A stretch of DNA of 64,000 nucleotides, from assembly GCA_016892645.1 (NCBI GenBank), contig JAFEMX010000007.1, forward strand, positions 62,001-126,000. The letters run 5' to 3'. The DNA is from Micrococcaceae bacterium RIT 802. GTDB lineage: Bacteria; Actinomycetota; Actinomycetes; Actinomycetales; Micrococcaceae. Positions within the stretch are counted from its first letter, which is position 1, and each line of letters begins with the position of its first letter. The notes below the pieces were generated by a model. It had not been told where the DNA came from and made no database searches. It saw only the letters and a list, made by a program, of their open reading frames with translations. Below, piece by piece: positions 26,522-35,424 of the stretch. Position numbers and translations under genes: made by a program.

Positions 26522-26560
26522 GCCCGGTGTTCCCCTCTCCCGGCGGATCCGGGTTCCGGC

Positions 26561-28624
26561 TCAGTACGCGGTGCCCCAGGCGGAGTTCAATGCCGAGTCC
26601 TCCCCTTCGAGCTGGGCGACCTGGTCGAACCTGCCCGCGCGCAGGTCGGAGCGGACCGCGGTGAGCAGTTCGTTCCGGCTTCGTTGTCCAGCTGTCGTGA
26701 TCCCGTCAATGAGGTACCGGCTGAAGGCACCGTTGTAGCGGCCGTTGATATGAGCGTCCGCGGCGGTTTGGTCCGGCCGGCAGGCGGCGAAGAGCACGGC
26801 ACGACGGTCCGCCGGGGATGAGCGGAACAAATCGCGCGTGGTGCGGGACCTGGCAGCCGTGGCGGCATCGAGCCCGCTCACCGTCGGCGGCGGCACGAAC
26901 CGGGGCGTCCTGCCAAGCAGCAGGTCCATGGCCCGCAACCCGGTCCCGCTGTGGCAGGTGTCCAGGACGACGTCGACATGCGCCGACGCCGGCAGGTCGC
27001 CGAAGATCCGGTGCAGGTCGTCGTCCACGATCAGCGTGGTCGGATCCCAGTGGTCACCGCGTTGGGCCATGTCGTAGGTCACGAAGGCCTCGTCCATCTG
27101 GTCGTCTTCGTCGTCGTCGTCCGGGACCTGCGTGCCGTGGCTGGAGAAGGTGAACACCAGCTGGGCCAGGTCACCGGAGCGGATGCGTGCCATGGCCTCG
27201 CCGAGTTGGCCCATCACCTCGGCCCGGGTGGCCTGTGCGTCGGTCAGCACGGTGATGTCCCGCTCGGCGAAGCCGAACCCACCGGCGAGCAGCTCGTGGA
27301 AGTCCGCGGCATCATTGACGCAGCCGTTGAGCCAGTTGGATTGCGGCAGGTTCTCGAACCGGTTCAAGCCTACGCACAGGGCCAGACGGCCCGGGGTGCG
27401 GGCACCGTTGCCCGACGGGATGCCCACCGCCGGCTCCGGCCGTGCAGGACCGTCCACCGCCGGCGACGTTCCGGGGACCGGTACGGGGGCCGAGCCCGCG
27501 GGGTCCGGTCGTACCGGCAGCGGCCGCTCGGGCTGGTATTCGATGATCGTCGTCTTGCCGAGAATCCGGCGCATGACGGACCCGAGGGTGGCCGGGTCGT
27601 TGTCGAATGAGCTGTGGGATTTCGCCAGGCTCGAGGCATCGGCCGCAGCTCCGCTGGTCGGTGACCAGATGGCCGTTCCCGCCGGGCCCGCCAAGAGCGC
27701 GCCCACCTGGGAGTCGGCGTGCACCGATTCCTGCAAGCCGAGCAGCGGCGTATCCGGCTCGTCCTCGAATCCGGCACGCACCAGGCACAGCAGCGAACGC
27801 CGGTAGACGCCCACCACGTTGTCGTCTTCCTCCGTCTGCCGCGTCATCCCGAAGAGCGACAACGACCGGATGCCCTGGTCGCCCCCGATGCGCGGGAGCA
27901 GACGCTCGGTGAAGTCCGCCGTGGTGACCGCGGGGGCCAGCAGGTGCAACGATTCGATGTCCTGGCCGCCGGCGTCCAGGTAGGCCGGCAGGAACCGGGA
28001 GTGGAAGATCGACCCGGCCGAGTGCCCCGCGGCGTGCAGCGCCAGGGCACCGGGATGCTCCCGGGTGTAGGCGGCGAGACGCTTCGCGACGTACATGGCA
28101 CCGCCGTCGGAGGCGACCGCGTGGGAGGCGCCGATCTTCATCTGGCCCCAGACCTTTTTGCCCAGCGGGCGGCTGGCCAGTTCGATGGCCCGGTTGGCGC
28201 CGTCCTCGAACCATCCGCGGGGTGCCGACAGGTCGCGGGGGCCACCTCCGAGCAGGGAGCGCAGGGCATCCCACAGTCCGGTTTCCCAGATGAAGAACAA
28301 CGGGTAGACACCGTTTTCGAGCCACCAGGGGCACATGCGGGCCGCACCGGCCAGCCCTGCTGCCTCGGACACCAGTCCACCGTGGGCATAGAGGACGACC
28401 GGGACGCCGTGGCCGCCCTGGGCCTTCACGAAGGCGGGCAGGTAGGCGTCGAAGATCCGGTCCACGTCGTCGGGGCCGGTGGTGAGCTGGCCGCCGGAGG
28501 AGAACCGTCCATCGGAAAGGTTGACCAGATGGGGCAGCAGCGCCTGCAGGGCGTCGGCATTCAGGGGCACGGCACGGTCGGCTCCGGATGCGTCCTCCGG
28601 GGCGGCCACGGACAAAAGGGTCAT
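26561..28624 (-). CDS. Alpha/beta-hydrolase fused to a caspase-like (C14) peptidase
   Basis: A 687-aa fusion. Residues about 30-330 look like a lipase-type alpha/beta hydrolase: an oxyanion-type HGG in VVLYAHGGLVSEAAG near residue 80 and a nucleophile elbow GHSAG near 203. A Pro-rich linker (about 375-425) leads to a caspase/metacaspase fold starting LALCVGLNRFENLPQS. The catalytic dyad is visible: His in FTFSSHGTQ (about 496) and Cys in VLDTCHSGTG (about 556). An acidic loop (DDDDEDDQMDEAF) follows the His. There is no signal peptide. ATG 28624 is preceded by GGGGGAAGGAA. It heads the peptidase-SARP cluster and is divergent from jetABC. A cell-suicide or stress/defence protease is plausible but unproven. 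Confidence 0.88.
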   Translation of the reverse strand: MTLLSVAAPEDASGADRAVPLNADALQALLPHLVNLSDGRFSSGGQLTTGPDDVDRIFDAYLPAFVKAQGGHGVPVVLYAHGGLVSEAAGLAGAARMCPWWLENGVYPLFFIWETGLWDALRSLLGGGPRDLSAPRGWFEDGANRAIELASRPLGKKVWGQMKIGASHAVASDGGAMYVAKRLAAYTREHPGALALHAAGHSAGSIFHSRFLPAYLDAGGQDIESLHLLAPAVTTADFTERLLPRIGGDQGIRSLSLFGMTRQTEEDDNVVGVYRRSLLCLVRAGFEDEPDTPLLGLQESVHADSQVGALLAGPAGTAIWSPTSGAAADASSLAKSHSSFDNDPATLGSVMRRILGKTTIIEYQPERPLPVRPDPAGSAPVPVPGTSPAVDGPARPEPAVGIPSGNGARTPGRLALCVGLNRFENLPQSNWLNGCVNDAADFHELLAGGFGFAERDITVLTDAQATRAEVMGQLGEAMARIRSGDLAQLVFTFSSHGTQVPDDDDEDDQMDEAFVTYDMAQRGDHWDPTTLIVDDDLHRIFGDLPASAHVDVVLDTCHSGTGLRAMDLLLGRTPRFVPPPTVSGLDAATAARSRTTRDLFRSSPADRRAVLFAACRPDQTAADAHINGRYNGAFSRYLIDGITTAGQRSRNELLTAVRSDLRAGRFDQVAQLEGEDSALNSAWGTAY

Positions 28625-28643
28625 CGACGTTCCTTCCCCCGAA

Positions 28644-28657
28644 GTGCCGTTCGGCAC
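28644..28657. promoter_or_regulatory. Palindrome in the leader of the caspase-fusion gene
   Basis: GTGCCGTTCGGCAC is a perfect 14-bp palindrome (6-bp arms around TT). It lies 20 nt upstream of the caspase-fusion ATG, between the ribosome-binding site and the phased repeats. It could be an operator or an mRNA hairpin. Confidence 0.45.
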
Positions 28658-28690
28658 AGCCAGCGGTCCGCCCATCCTGCCCGGGCCCGG

Positions 28691-28723
28691 ATTACCCCGG
28701 CGTTACCGGGGCATTACCGCCGC
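28691..28723. repeat. Three tandem 11-bp direct repeats, candidate SARP operator
   Basis: Three adjacent units ATTACCCCGGC (28691), GTTACCGGGGC (28702) and ATTACCGCCGC (28713) share the consensus RTTACCSSSGC with no gaps. The 11-bp phasing matches the known binding mode of SARP regulators. On the minus strand the array ends 11 nt before a -10-like CAGGAT (28679-28674) facing the caspase gene. On the plus strand the nearest -10 (TAGAAT, 28765-28770) is 41 nt away, facing jetA. The first two units also form a small hairpin, CCCCGG/CCGGGG. Confidence 0.7.
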
Positions 28724-28845
28724 CTGGGCCTCCCGGTGCGCCGCCACCGAATCCGGCAGTGCCCTAGAATCGAAGGCCGGAGCCACTGCGTGCCATCCCC
28801 GCCCGTGGCCCCCTCGCCCCGACCCGCAACAACCGAGAGCAGCCA

Positions 28846-30303
28846 GTGCACCCCTCCGAACCCGCAGCCGCGACGTGGGCCGACCAGCAGGAATTCAGGT
28901 CCTCCCCGGCCTGGAAACTGCTCTCGGCCGCACCGTGGACGGTGGCGTTCCTGCGCGCGGAGTTCACCCAGGCGCGGCCCCGCATCACGTTGGAGTCCTT
29001 CCATGCCTCGCTGCATTCTTTCCTGCGGCACCTGCGCGCGGCCGGCACTCCGCTGAACGACGCGTGGCAGGCCCAGCACTATGCCGATGCCTGGGTACGG
29101 GCCGGCTACCTGGCCCGTCCGCTCATCGACGGGGCGTTCGTCTACGAGCCGACGGCCCACACCTCCCGCGTGCTGACCTTCCTCGAGGGGTTCTCCGGCT
29201 CGGGCACCAACCTGAACTCATCACGGCTGAACACGCTGCTGACGAGCATCGAATCGCTCGCCCATGAAACCGATCCGGATCCCGAGGCGCGGATCCGCCA
29301 ACTCGAGGCCGAGATCGCCGAACGCCGCGAGCGCATCGACGCCCTGCAATCCGGGACCAGCCCCGCGGTCCTCCCCGCGGAAGGGGCCGTGGCGGCTGCC
29401 CGCAGCGTGCTGGATCTGGCGGCCAACCTGCCCGCCGACTTCAAGCGCATGCGCGACGGCGTGCGCCAGATGCTCCACCAGGTCCGCCGCGAGATCATGG
29501 AGGCCTCGGTCGCCAAGGGCGTCGCCGTCGGCCGGGTGCTCGAAGGCGACCGGCAGCTGCGCAGCACCGCCGAGGGCGAGACGTTCCGTGGATTCACCGA
29601 GTTCCTCAACGACCCCGCCCGGCAACGCCGCTTCCGCCACGCCATCAACGAGGTCCTCGAACGCGATTTCGTGGACGGCCTGAACGCGCAGGAACGCCAC
29701 ACCCTGGCCAACCTGCTGCGCGAGCTGCGCCGCCAGGCCGGCGAGGTCCACTCCAGCTACGGCAAGCTCTCCGAGTCCCTGCACGCGTACGTGCAATCGG
29801 ACGAGTTCCGCGACTCGGTCCTGTTGCGCAAGGCGGTGCGCACCGCCGAACTCGCAGTGGCCGGCTCCCCCGCCCTGGCGGCCCGGACCCCGGTGGCCCC
29901 GGTCAGGCTCTACGCCCCCGCCTTCTCCACCCTGTCCGGGTTGGGGATCTTCGACCCGCAGGAACACCTCGCCCCGCCCCGGCTCGCCGCCCCGCCGGCG
30001 GTGTCCAGCGCCGACATCCGCCGCACCCCGGCCACCCCGAAGGCCGACGCCGGCCGGCTCGACGCAGCCATCTCCGCGGCCCGCCGCACCGCCGGCGGCC
30101 GCGCCACCCTGGGCGCCGTGTTCGCCGAACTCGAGCTCGGCCACCTCCACGTGAACTCGATCCGCTACCTGGTCGAAACCGCCCGCACGTCCGGCCAGGA
30201 CGTGGACACCACCCGCTTCGAGTCGCTGGAATTCACCCAGGTCGACGGCTCCGCACGAACCGCCTACCTGCCCGTCATCACCTTCGCGAAGGACCCCGCA
30301 TGA
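28846..30303 (+). CDS. jetA: Wadjet JetA (DUF3375), kleisin-like subunit
   Basis: A 485-aa DUF3375 protein, the first subunit of type I Wadjet SMC-like plasmid-defence complexes, where it acts as the kleisin bridging the ATPase heads. Family features are the N-terminal ARPRITLESFHASLHSFLRH, a helical/coiled section (about 130-200, AEIAERRERIDALQSG), FTEFLNDPARQRRFRHAINE, and the C-terminal winged-helix-like LGAVFAELELGHLHVNSIRY. The GTG at 28846 follows GAGAG (28835-28839). TAGAAT (28765-28770) is a plausible -10. Its stop overlaps the jetB start by 4 nt. The length is normal for the family. Confidence 0.93.
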   Translation: MHPSEPAAATWADQQEFRSSPAWKLLSAAPWTVAFLRAEFTQARPRITLESFHASLHSFLRHLRAAGTPLNDAWQAQHYADAWVRAGYLARPLIDGAFVYEPTAHTSRVLTFLEGFSGSGTNLNSSRLNTLLTSIESLAHETDPDPEARIRQLEAEIAERRERIDALQSGTSPAVLPAEGAVAAARSVLDLAANLPADFKRMRDGVRQMLHQVRREIMEASVAKGVAVGRVLEGDRQLRSTAEGETFRGFTEFLNDPARQRRFRHAINEVLERDFVDGLNAQERHTLANLLRELRRQAGEVHSSYGKLSESLHAYVQSDEFRDSVLLRKAVRTAELAVAGSPALAARTPVAPVRLYAPAFSTLSGLGIFDPQEHLAPPRLAAPPAVSSADIRRTPATPKADAGRLDAAISAARRTAGGRATLGAVFAELELGHLHVNSIRYLVETARTSGQDVDTTRFESLEFTQVDGSARTAYLPVITFAKDPA

Positions 30304-31136
30304 GCCACACCGAACCAGACACCGAGCCCGCGGACGCGGACCTGGTCGACGACCCCGGGACCGGGTACGACGACGGCGCTTCCGCGGCACCCGCGGGGCG
30401 CCGGGCCGAGGAGCAGCTCTTCGAGGGCGACACCGGCCGGTTCCCGCTGGCCCTGCGCCAGGCCCTGATCCGGTTGCTGCGCGGGCCCTACCTGGACGGC
30501 ACGGCCGACCCCCGGCTCTGGCAGCTGGTCCTGGACCGCCGGACGGAGATCTCCGCATTCGTCGCCGAACTGTTCCTGAAGCTGCAGCTGGACACCGAAC
30601 GCAAGATCGGCCTGCTCGTGCCGGTTCCCACCGAAACCGTCCACACCACGGCGATCGTGCCGCGTAAACCGCTGCGCCGCGAGGAGACGCTGCTGGCCCT
30701 GCGGCTGCGCCTGCTGCTGGACCGGCATTCCGGAACCGGGACGGACCCGGTCGTTTCCCGCTCCGGTGCCCGCGAAATCCTCGAGGAACACCGCCACCCC
30801 GGCGCGGTCGACGACAAGCGCCTCGAGGAGCTCACCGACTCCTCGCTGGCCCGGCTGGCGAGCCTCAAGCTCATCCTCCCCACGGAGCTGGACGACGAGT
30901 ACCGCGTCTCCGGCGCCCTGGCCCTGGCCCTGCCGTTCGATTCGATCGACCAGATCCCCGCGTATCTGGACTCCCTGGACCGCTCCGCCGAGGGGACACC
31001 GGAGTCCACGCTTGACCTGGACCTTCCCGCCGGCCTCGACGCCGGCGAGGACGATGACGCCGAGACCGCGGAGGCCGATGCCGGGGAACCCGACGCGGCC
31101 GCACCCACCACCGACACCGAAGGAGCCGCCCGGTGA
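30300..31136 (+). CDS. jetB: Wadjet JetB (DUF4194), KITE-like subunit
   Basis: A 278-aa DUF4194 protein, the MukE/KITE-like winged-helix accessory subunit of Wadjet. The core (residues about 30-230) has ALRQALIRLLRGPYLDGTAD, FVAELFLKLQLDTERKIGLL and the C-terminal winged-helix segment SLARLASLKLILPTELDDEY. The first 35 and last 50 residues are acidic and low in complexity. Start and stop overlap jetA and jetC by 4 nt each, so the three subunits are translationally coupled. Confidence 0.92.
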   Translation: MSHTEPDTEPADADLVDDPGTGYDDGASAAPAGRRAEEQLFEGDTGRFPLALRQALIRLLRGPYLDGTADPRLWQLVLDRRTEISAFVAELFLKLQLDTERKIGLLVPVPTETVHTTAIVPRKPLRREETLLALRLRLLLDRHSGTGTDPVVSRSGAREILEEHRHPGAVDDKRLEELTDSSLARLASLKLILPTELDDEYRVSGALALALPFDSIDQIPAYLDSLDRSAEGTPESTLDLDLPAGLDAGEDDDAETAEADAGEPDAAAPTTDTEGAAR

Positions 31137-34100
31137 GCATCTCCCAGACACTGCCCTTCGGGGACGCGATCAACCCGGGACAGCAGCGCCTGTGTTCGAT
31201 CCAGGTCATCAACTGGGGCACCTTCCACGGCCGGCACGAACTCTATGTGGACCGCAACGGAACCCTGCTCACCGGCCACCCGGGCGTGGGCAAGTCGACC
31301 CTGTTCGACGGGATCGGGCACATCTTCCATGCGGCCCCCCGCCTGAACGAGTCGGCCCATGAGGCCTCGACGCGCAAGGACCGGCGGACCACGTACTCCT
31401 ACATGCGCGGCCGCCGGTTCAAGACCGAGGCCGGCACGCTGTACCAGCGCCCCGGTGCCACCTGGAGCGCCATCGCCCTGACCTTCGAAGACGGGCTGGG
31501 CACGAAGACCTGCATCGGCGCCCTGTTCGACCTGCCCTCCCAGGGCCTGGAGGGCCAGGTCGGCAAGCACTACGTCATCGGCGAGGGGACCCTGGACACC
31601 GCCGCCCTGGAGGACCACGGGTCGCGGCGCTTCTCCCCCTCCTCGCTGGTGAAGGCGCTGCCCGGGTTCGAGGCGTTCGACGTGCACCGCACCTTCGCCG
31701 AACGGTTCCGCCGGCGCCTGGGGATCGACAACGACAAGGCGTTCTCGCTGCTGCGCACCCTGCAGAACGGCAAGGGCCTGGACCGCGGCGTCAACCAGTT
31801 CTTCCGCTATGAGGTCCTGGAGGTCCCCGCGACGCTGAAGGCCGCCACCGGCGCGATCGAGGACTTCTCCCACCTGCGCGGGATCCACCGCCAGCTCGAG
31901 GAGGCCCGGGCCCAGCGCGACGCCCTCGAACTCGTGCCCGAACAGCACAAGCGCCACCAGGAACTCAGCGCGCAACTGCACCGGACCACCGAGCTGGCCC
32001 GGGTGCAGCTGCCCCTGCTGCGCGAGCATCTCGCGGCCGACCTGCTCGGTAGCCAATCCCGGCGCATCACCGCCGAGCTCTCCGGGAACCGCTCGGCCAT
32101 CGATGCCGCCGCCGAGGCCAAGACCGCGCTGGAGGAACGCGTCCGCTCGCTGACCGAACAGCACGATTCCCATGGCGGGCAGGCAGTCCAGGCCCTCGAA
32201 CGCGAACTCGAGGCCGCCCGCGGACGCCTCGCCGACCGCGAGTCCATCGCCTCGACGCTGAAGGCCCAGATGGACGACGCCGGGGTGCAGTTGGCGTTTT
32301 CCGCCTCCGGACTGCAGGCGGCGCGCCGCCAGGCAGCCGTGACCGCCGAGACCCTGCAGGGCGTGGCCAAGGATGCCCGGACCATGGAGTACGAGGCGAT
32401 GGCCGCCTCCATGGAAGCCCGCGAGAAGTCCCAGAAGCTGCGCCAGGACATCGACTCCTACGCCCGACGCGGCTCCAACATCGACGGGCTCTCCGCCGCG
32501 GCCCGCCGCCGCATCTGTTCCGAAACCGGCTTGGCTGCCGAGGACCTGCCCTTCGCCGGGGAGCTGGTGGACATGGCCCCCGGGGCGGGCGGCTGGCGTC
32601 CTGCAGCGGAGAAGGCGCTGCGGTCCCTGGCCACCACGCTGCTGGTGCGCGGGACCGACCTCGAGAAGGTCACCGCCGCCGCGGACCGGCTGGAAGGGTA
32701 TGGCCGGTTGCGCTGGATCGACCTGTCCGCCCACCTCCCCGGCGGGGACTCCGACCCGGTGGCCGCCGCCGGCTCCCGGGCCCTGGTGGGGAAGCTCGAG
32801 TTCAAGCAGTCCGACGCCGGACTGTGGCTGCAGCGCAAGATCGCCGCCGACCACGACTTCACGTGCGTCGACAGCGATGCCGACCTGCATGCCGAGAAGC
32901 GGGCCATCTCCCGGGCCGGGACCATCAAGTCCGGCCGGGGCGCGTTCGAACGCGACACCCGGGAAATCGCCGCCTCGGATTACCTGCTGGGCTTCACCAA
33001 CGAGGAGAAGATCGCCGAGCTCGAGGCCCGGGTCTCCAGCCTGGAGGTGGACCGGCAGGAAGCCGAGGACCTTGCCGCCGAACGCAGCCGATCCAAGGAC
33101 TCCCTGGCCCGCAAGCTCACGCTGCTGCGCGAGCTGGCCGCCGACAACCGGCCCTTCTCCGCGCTGGATTCCTCCGTGCAGTCGGCCGCGGTGGCCGAGC
33201 TCGAAACCCGCATGGCCGAGGCCATGGATTCGAGCACGGATCTGGCCGGGCTGCGCACGGCGTTGGGCGAGGCCCGCGCCGAACTCGAGTCCGCCGTCGG
33301 GCAGTTGGCCGTGTTGCGCAGCGAGACCCGGTCCCTGGAGCAGCGTGCGACCCGGGCGAACAGCCAGCTCGATGCCGCACAGCGCTCCAGTTCCGCCGGT
33401 GCCCCCGAGGAGGCGGCGAAGGCCGAACTGGTGCAGGAGGAGTTGCTGGCCGAGGCCATGCGCCGCCTGGATGCCGGTGCAGCGGTCGAACTGGGCGAAC
33501 TCGACGCCGCGGTGTCGGCGACGTCGCTGGCGCTGGGCGAGCGGATCACGGAGTTGCGCGAACTGGTGTTCGCCACCGAGGCGTCCCTGACGGAGACGTT
33601 CCGGCAGTTCACCCGCGACTTCGGCGTCTCCACCTCGGCGTCGTTCGGCACCGGCATCGCCAGCGCCCCGCACTACGTGGCGCTGCACCGGGCCATCGTC
33701 GATGAGGGGTTGCCGCAACGCCAGGAGGAATTCCGCGAATACTTCTCCAACCGGTCCTACGAGCGGTTCTCCGATCTGCTGCAGTTGCTCGAGGAGGAGC
33801 GCCGAGGCATCGGCGAGCGCATCCTGCCGCTGAACCAGATCCTGGCCGATGTCCCCTTCGAGCACGGCTCGCGCCTGCGCCTGGAGGTCAGGACCACGAT
33901 TCCCGACGAGGCGCGGGAGTTCCGCAACGCCCTCAAGGACGCGCTCGGCAACGCCTACGGTTCCCGGGGCGCCGACGAGTTGAGCGCCAACTACAAGGCA
34001 CTCGAGAAACTGGTCGACGACCTCGACGACCCGGCCCGTTCCGCCTGGCGGGACACCGTGCTGGATGTCCGCCAACACGTGCAGATCAGCTGCAACGAGC

Positions 34101-34480
34101 ACAAGCCCGGTGGCGAGGTCGAGAACGGGCTCGAACCCGGGACGCTCTCCGGGGGCGAGGGGCAGCGCTTCACCTCGTTCATCATGGGCGCCGCGCTGGC
34201 CTACCAGCTGGGCTTCGCCCTGCAGGGCTTCACCACCTACGGGACCGTGATGATCGACGAGGCGTTCATCCAGGCGAACTCGGACTACGCCGCCGCCGGC
34301 ATCAACGCGCTGCAGGAATTCGGATTCCAGCTGCTGCTCGCGGCGCCCGAGGACAAGATCGACCTGGCCCAGCACCTCGGGTCCGTCACCGACATCATCA
34401 AGCATCCGGGGTCGAGCGTCTCGGGCTTCGTGGAGACCGGCCTCTCCCCCGCAGTCGCCACGGACTTCATCCTGCGCTGA
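31133..34480 (+). CDS. jetC: Wadjet JetC, SMC/MukB/SbcC-like ATPase
   Basis: A 1115-aa SMC-like ATPase and the motor of the Wadjet complex. Walker A is GHPGVGKST near residue 48. The ABC signature LSGGEGQRFTSFIMGAALAY is near 1004 and Walker B VMIDEAFIQANSDYAAAGIN near 1038. Two long coiled-coil arms (about 240-430 and 620-830, rich in Glu, Ala, Leu and Arg) flank a hinge-like region near 450-560. GTG start overlaps jetB by 4 nt. In type I systems jetD (DUF3322/DUF2220, the TOPRIM nuclease) normally follows; here only 20 nt separate the stop from the oppositely oriented CDF gene, so jetD is missing from the operon. Confidence 0.94.
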   Translation: MSISQTLPFGDAINPGQQRLCSIQVINWGTFHGRHELYVDRNGTLLTGHPGVGKSTLFDGIGHIFHAAPRLNESAHEASTRKDRRTTYSYMRGRRFKTEAGTLYQRPGATWSAIALTFEDGLGTKTCIGALFDLPSQGLEGQVGKHYVIGEGTLDTAALEDHGSRRFSPSSLVKALPGFEAFDVHRTFAERFRRRLGIDNDKAFSLLRTLQNGKGLDRGVNQFFRYEVLEVPATLKAATGAIEDFSHLRGIHRQLEEARAQRDALELVPEQHKRHQELSAQLHRTTELARVQLPLLREHLAADLLGSQSRRITAELSGNRSAIDAAAEAKTALEERVRSLTEQHDSHGGQAVQALERELEAARGRLADRESIASTLKAQMDDAGVQLAFSASGLQAARRQAAVTAETLQGVAKDARTMEYEAMAASMEAREKSQKLRQDIDSYARRGSNIDGLSAAARRRICSETGLAAEDLPFAGELVDMAPGAGGWRPAAEKALRSLATTLLVRGTDLEKVTAAADRLEGYGRLRWIDLSAHLPGGDSDPVAAAGSRALVGKLEFKQSDAGLWLQRKIAADHDFTCVDSDADLHAEKRAISRAGTIKSGRGAFERDTREIAASDYLLGFTNEEKIAELEARVSSLEVDRQEAEDLAAERSRSKDSLARKLTLLRELAADNRPFSALDSSVQSAAVAELETRMAEAMDSSTDLAGLRTALGEARAELESAVGQLAVLRSETRSLEQRATRANSQLDAAQRSSSAGAPEEAAKAELVQEELLAEAMRRLDAGAAVELGELDAAVSATSLALGERITELRELVFATEASLTETFRQFTRDFGVSTSASFGTGIASAPHYVALHRAIVDEGLPQRQEEFREYFSNRSYERFSDLLQLLEEERRGIGERILPLNQILADVPFEHGSRLRLEVRTTIPDEAREFRNALKDALGNAYGSRGADELSANYKALEKLVDDLDDPARSAWRDTVLDVRQHVQISCNEHKPGGEVENGLEPGTLSGGEGQRFTSFIMGAALAYQLGFALQGFTTYGTVMIDEAFIQANSDYAAAGINALQEFGFQLLLAAPEDKIDLAQHLGSVTDIIKHPGSSVSGFVETGLSPAVATDFILR

Positions 34481-34500
34481 GGATCCGGGTTCCCTGCGGC

Positions 34501-35424
34501 CTACGGGTGGAAGTGCTGCTCGTGGTCGGAGTGGCTCTCGGCCTCGATCTGGAACGTGGAGTGCTCGATGCTCACGTCGAAGTGACCGGCCACGCACGCC
34601 TGCAGTGAATCCAGGACACGGGAGGCCCGCCCGTCGTGGAAGGCCTCATCGCGGACCACGACGTGGGCCGTGAGCACCGGCAGTCCCGTGGCGATCTGGG
34701 AGGCATGCAGGTCGTGGACGGAGAGCACCAGCTCATGGGAGAGCAGATGTCCGCGCACCTCCTCCAGGTCCAGTCCGTGCGGGGTCGATTCGAGCAGGAT
34801 CGACGTGGTCTCGCGGAGCAGTCGGAAGGCGCGCGGCAGGATCAGCGCGCTGATGAACATCGCCGCCAGCGCGTCGGCGCGCATCCACCCCGTGGTGGCG
34901 ATGACGACCGCCCCGACGATCACCGCGACGGATCCGAGCGCGTCGTTGATGACCTCGAGGAACGCGGCGCGCATGTTCAGGTTGGCTCCGCGGCCCGAGC
35001 TGAGCACCGCGATGGCGATGACGTTGCCCAGCAGGCCGATGATGCCGAAGACGAGGAGGCCGGTGGCGGCCACCTCCGGCGGGGCGAAGAGGCGGCGGAT
35101 GCCGTCGATCATCGCGTAGAGCCCGACGGCGAGCAGCAGGGTGGATTGGGCGGTCGCCGAGAGGACCTCGGCACGGCGGAATCCCCAGGTGCGCCGGTCC
35201 GTGGCGGGCCGGCCCATGAGGGTGGCCGCCGTCAGGGCCATGAGCAGCCCGGCCGCGTCGGTGAGCATGTGGGCGGCGTCGACCAGCAGCGCCAGGCTGC
35301 CGGTGATGACGGCGCCGATGACCTCGGCGATGAGGATCGCCGCGGTGATCGCGAAGGCGATGGCCAGCCGGGGCCGGTGGGCGATCGCCCCGCCGCTGTG
35401 GTCGTGGGAGTGTCCGTGGCTCAT
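34501..35424 (-). CDS. Cation diffusion facilitator (CzcD/ZitB-like) metal exporter
   Basis: A 307-aa CDF exporter, proton-driven, probably for Zn(II), Cd(II) or Co(II). Six hydrophobic helices are visible with the metal-site pairs in LLVDAAHMLTDAAGLLMAL (helix II) and FLEVINDALGSVAVIVGAVV (helix V). Both ends are His-rich: the N-terminus has HGHSHDHSGG and the C-terminus ends SHSDHEQHFHP, likely metal-collecting tails. The soluble C-terminal domain has SVHDLHASQIATGLPVLTAH. Its ATG overlaps the stop of the ArsR gene upstream by 4 nt, so expression is metal-controlled by that repressor. Confidence 0.93.
   Translation of the reverse strand: MSHGHSHDHSGGAIAHRPRLAIAFAITAAILIAEVIGAVITGSLALLVDAAHMLTDAAGLLMALTAATLMGRPATDRRTWGFRRAEVLSATAQSTLLLAVGLYAMIDGIRRLFAPPEVAATGLLVFGIIGLLGNVIAIAVLSSGRGANLNMRAAFLEVINDALGSVAVIVGAVVIATTGWMRADALAAMFISALILPRAFRLLRETTSILLESTPHGLDLEEVRGHLLSHELVLSVHDLHASQIATGLPVLTAHVVVRDEAFHDGRASRVLDSLQACVAGHFDVSIEHSTFQIEAESHSDHEQHFHP

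Noticed and set aside
30488-34597. A 1369-codon open frame on the minus strand opposite jetB-jetC
   Set aside because: It is a shadow of high-G+C codon bias: its product is Gly/Gln/Arg-rich low complexity with no domain, and the plus strand encodes clear JetB and JetC with intact ATPase motifs.
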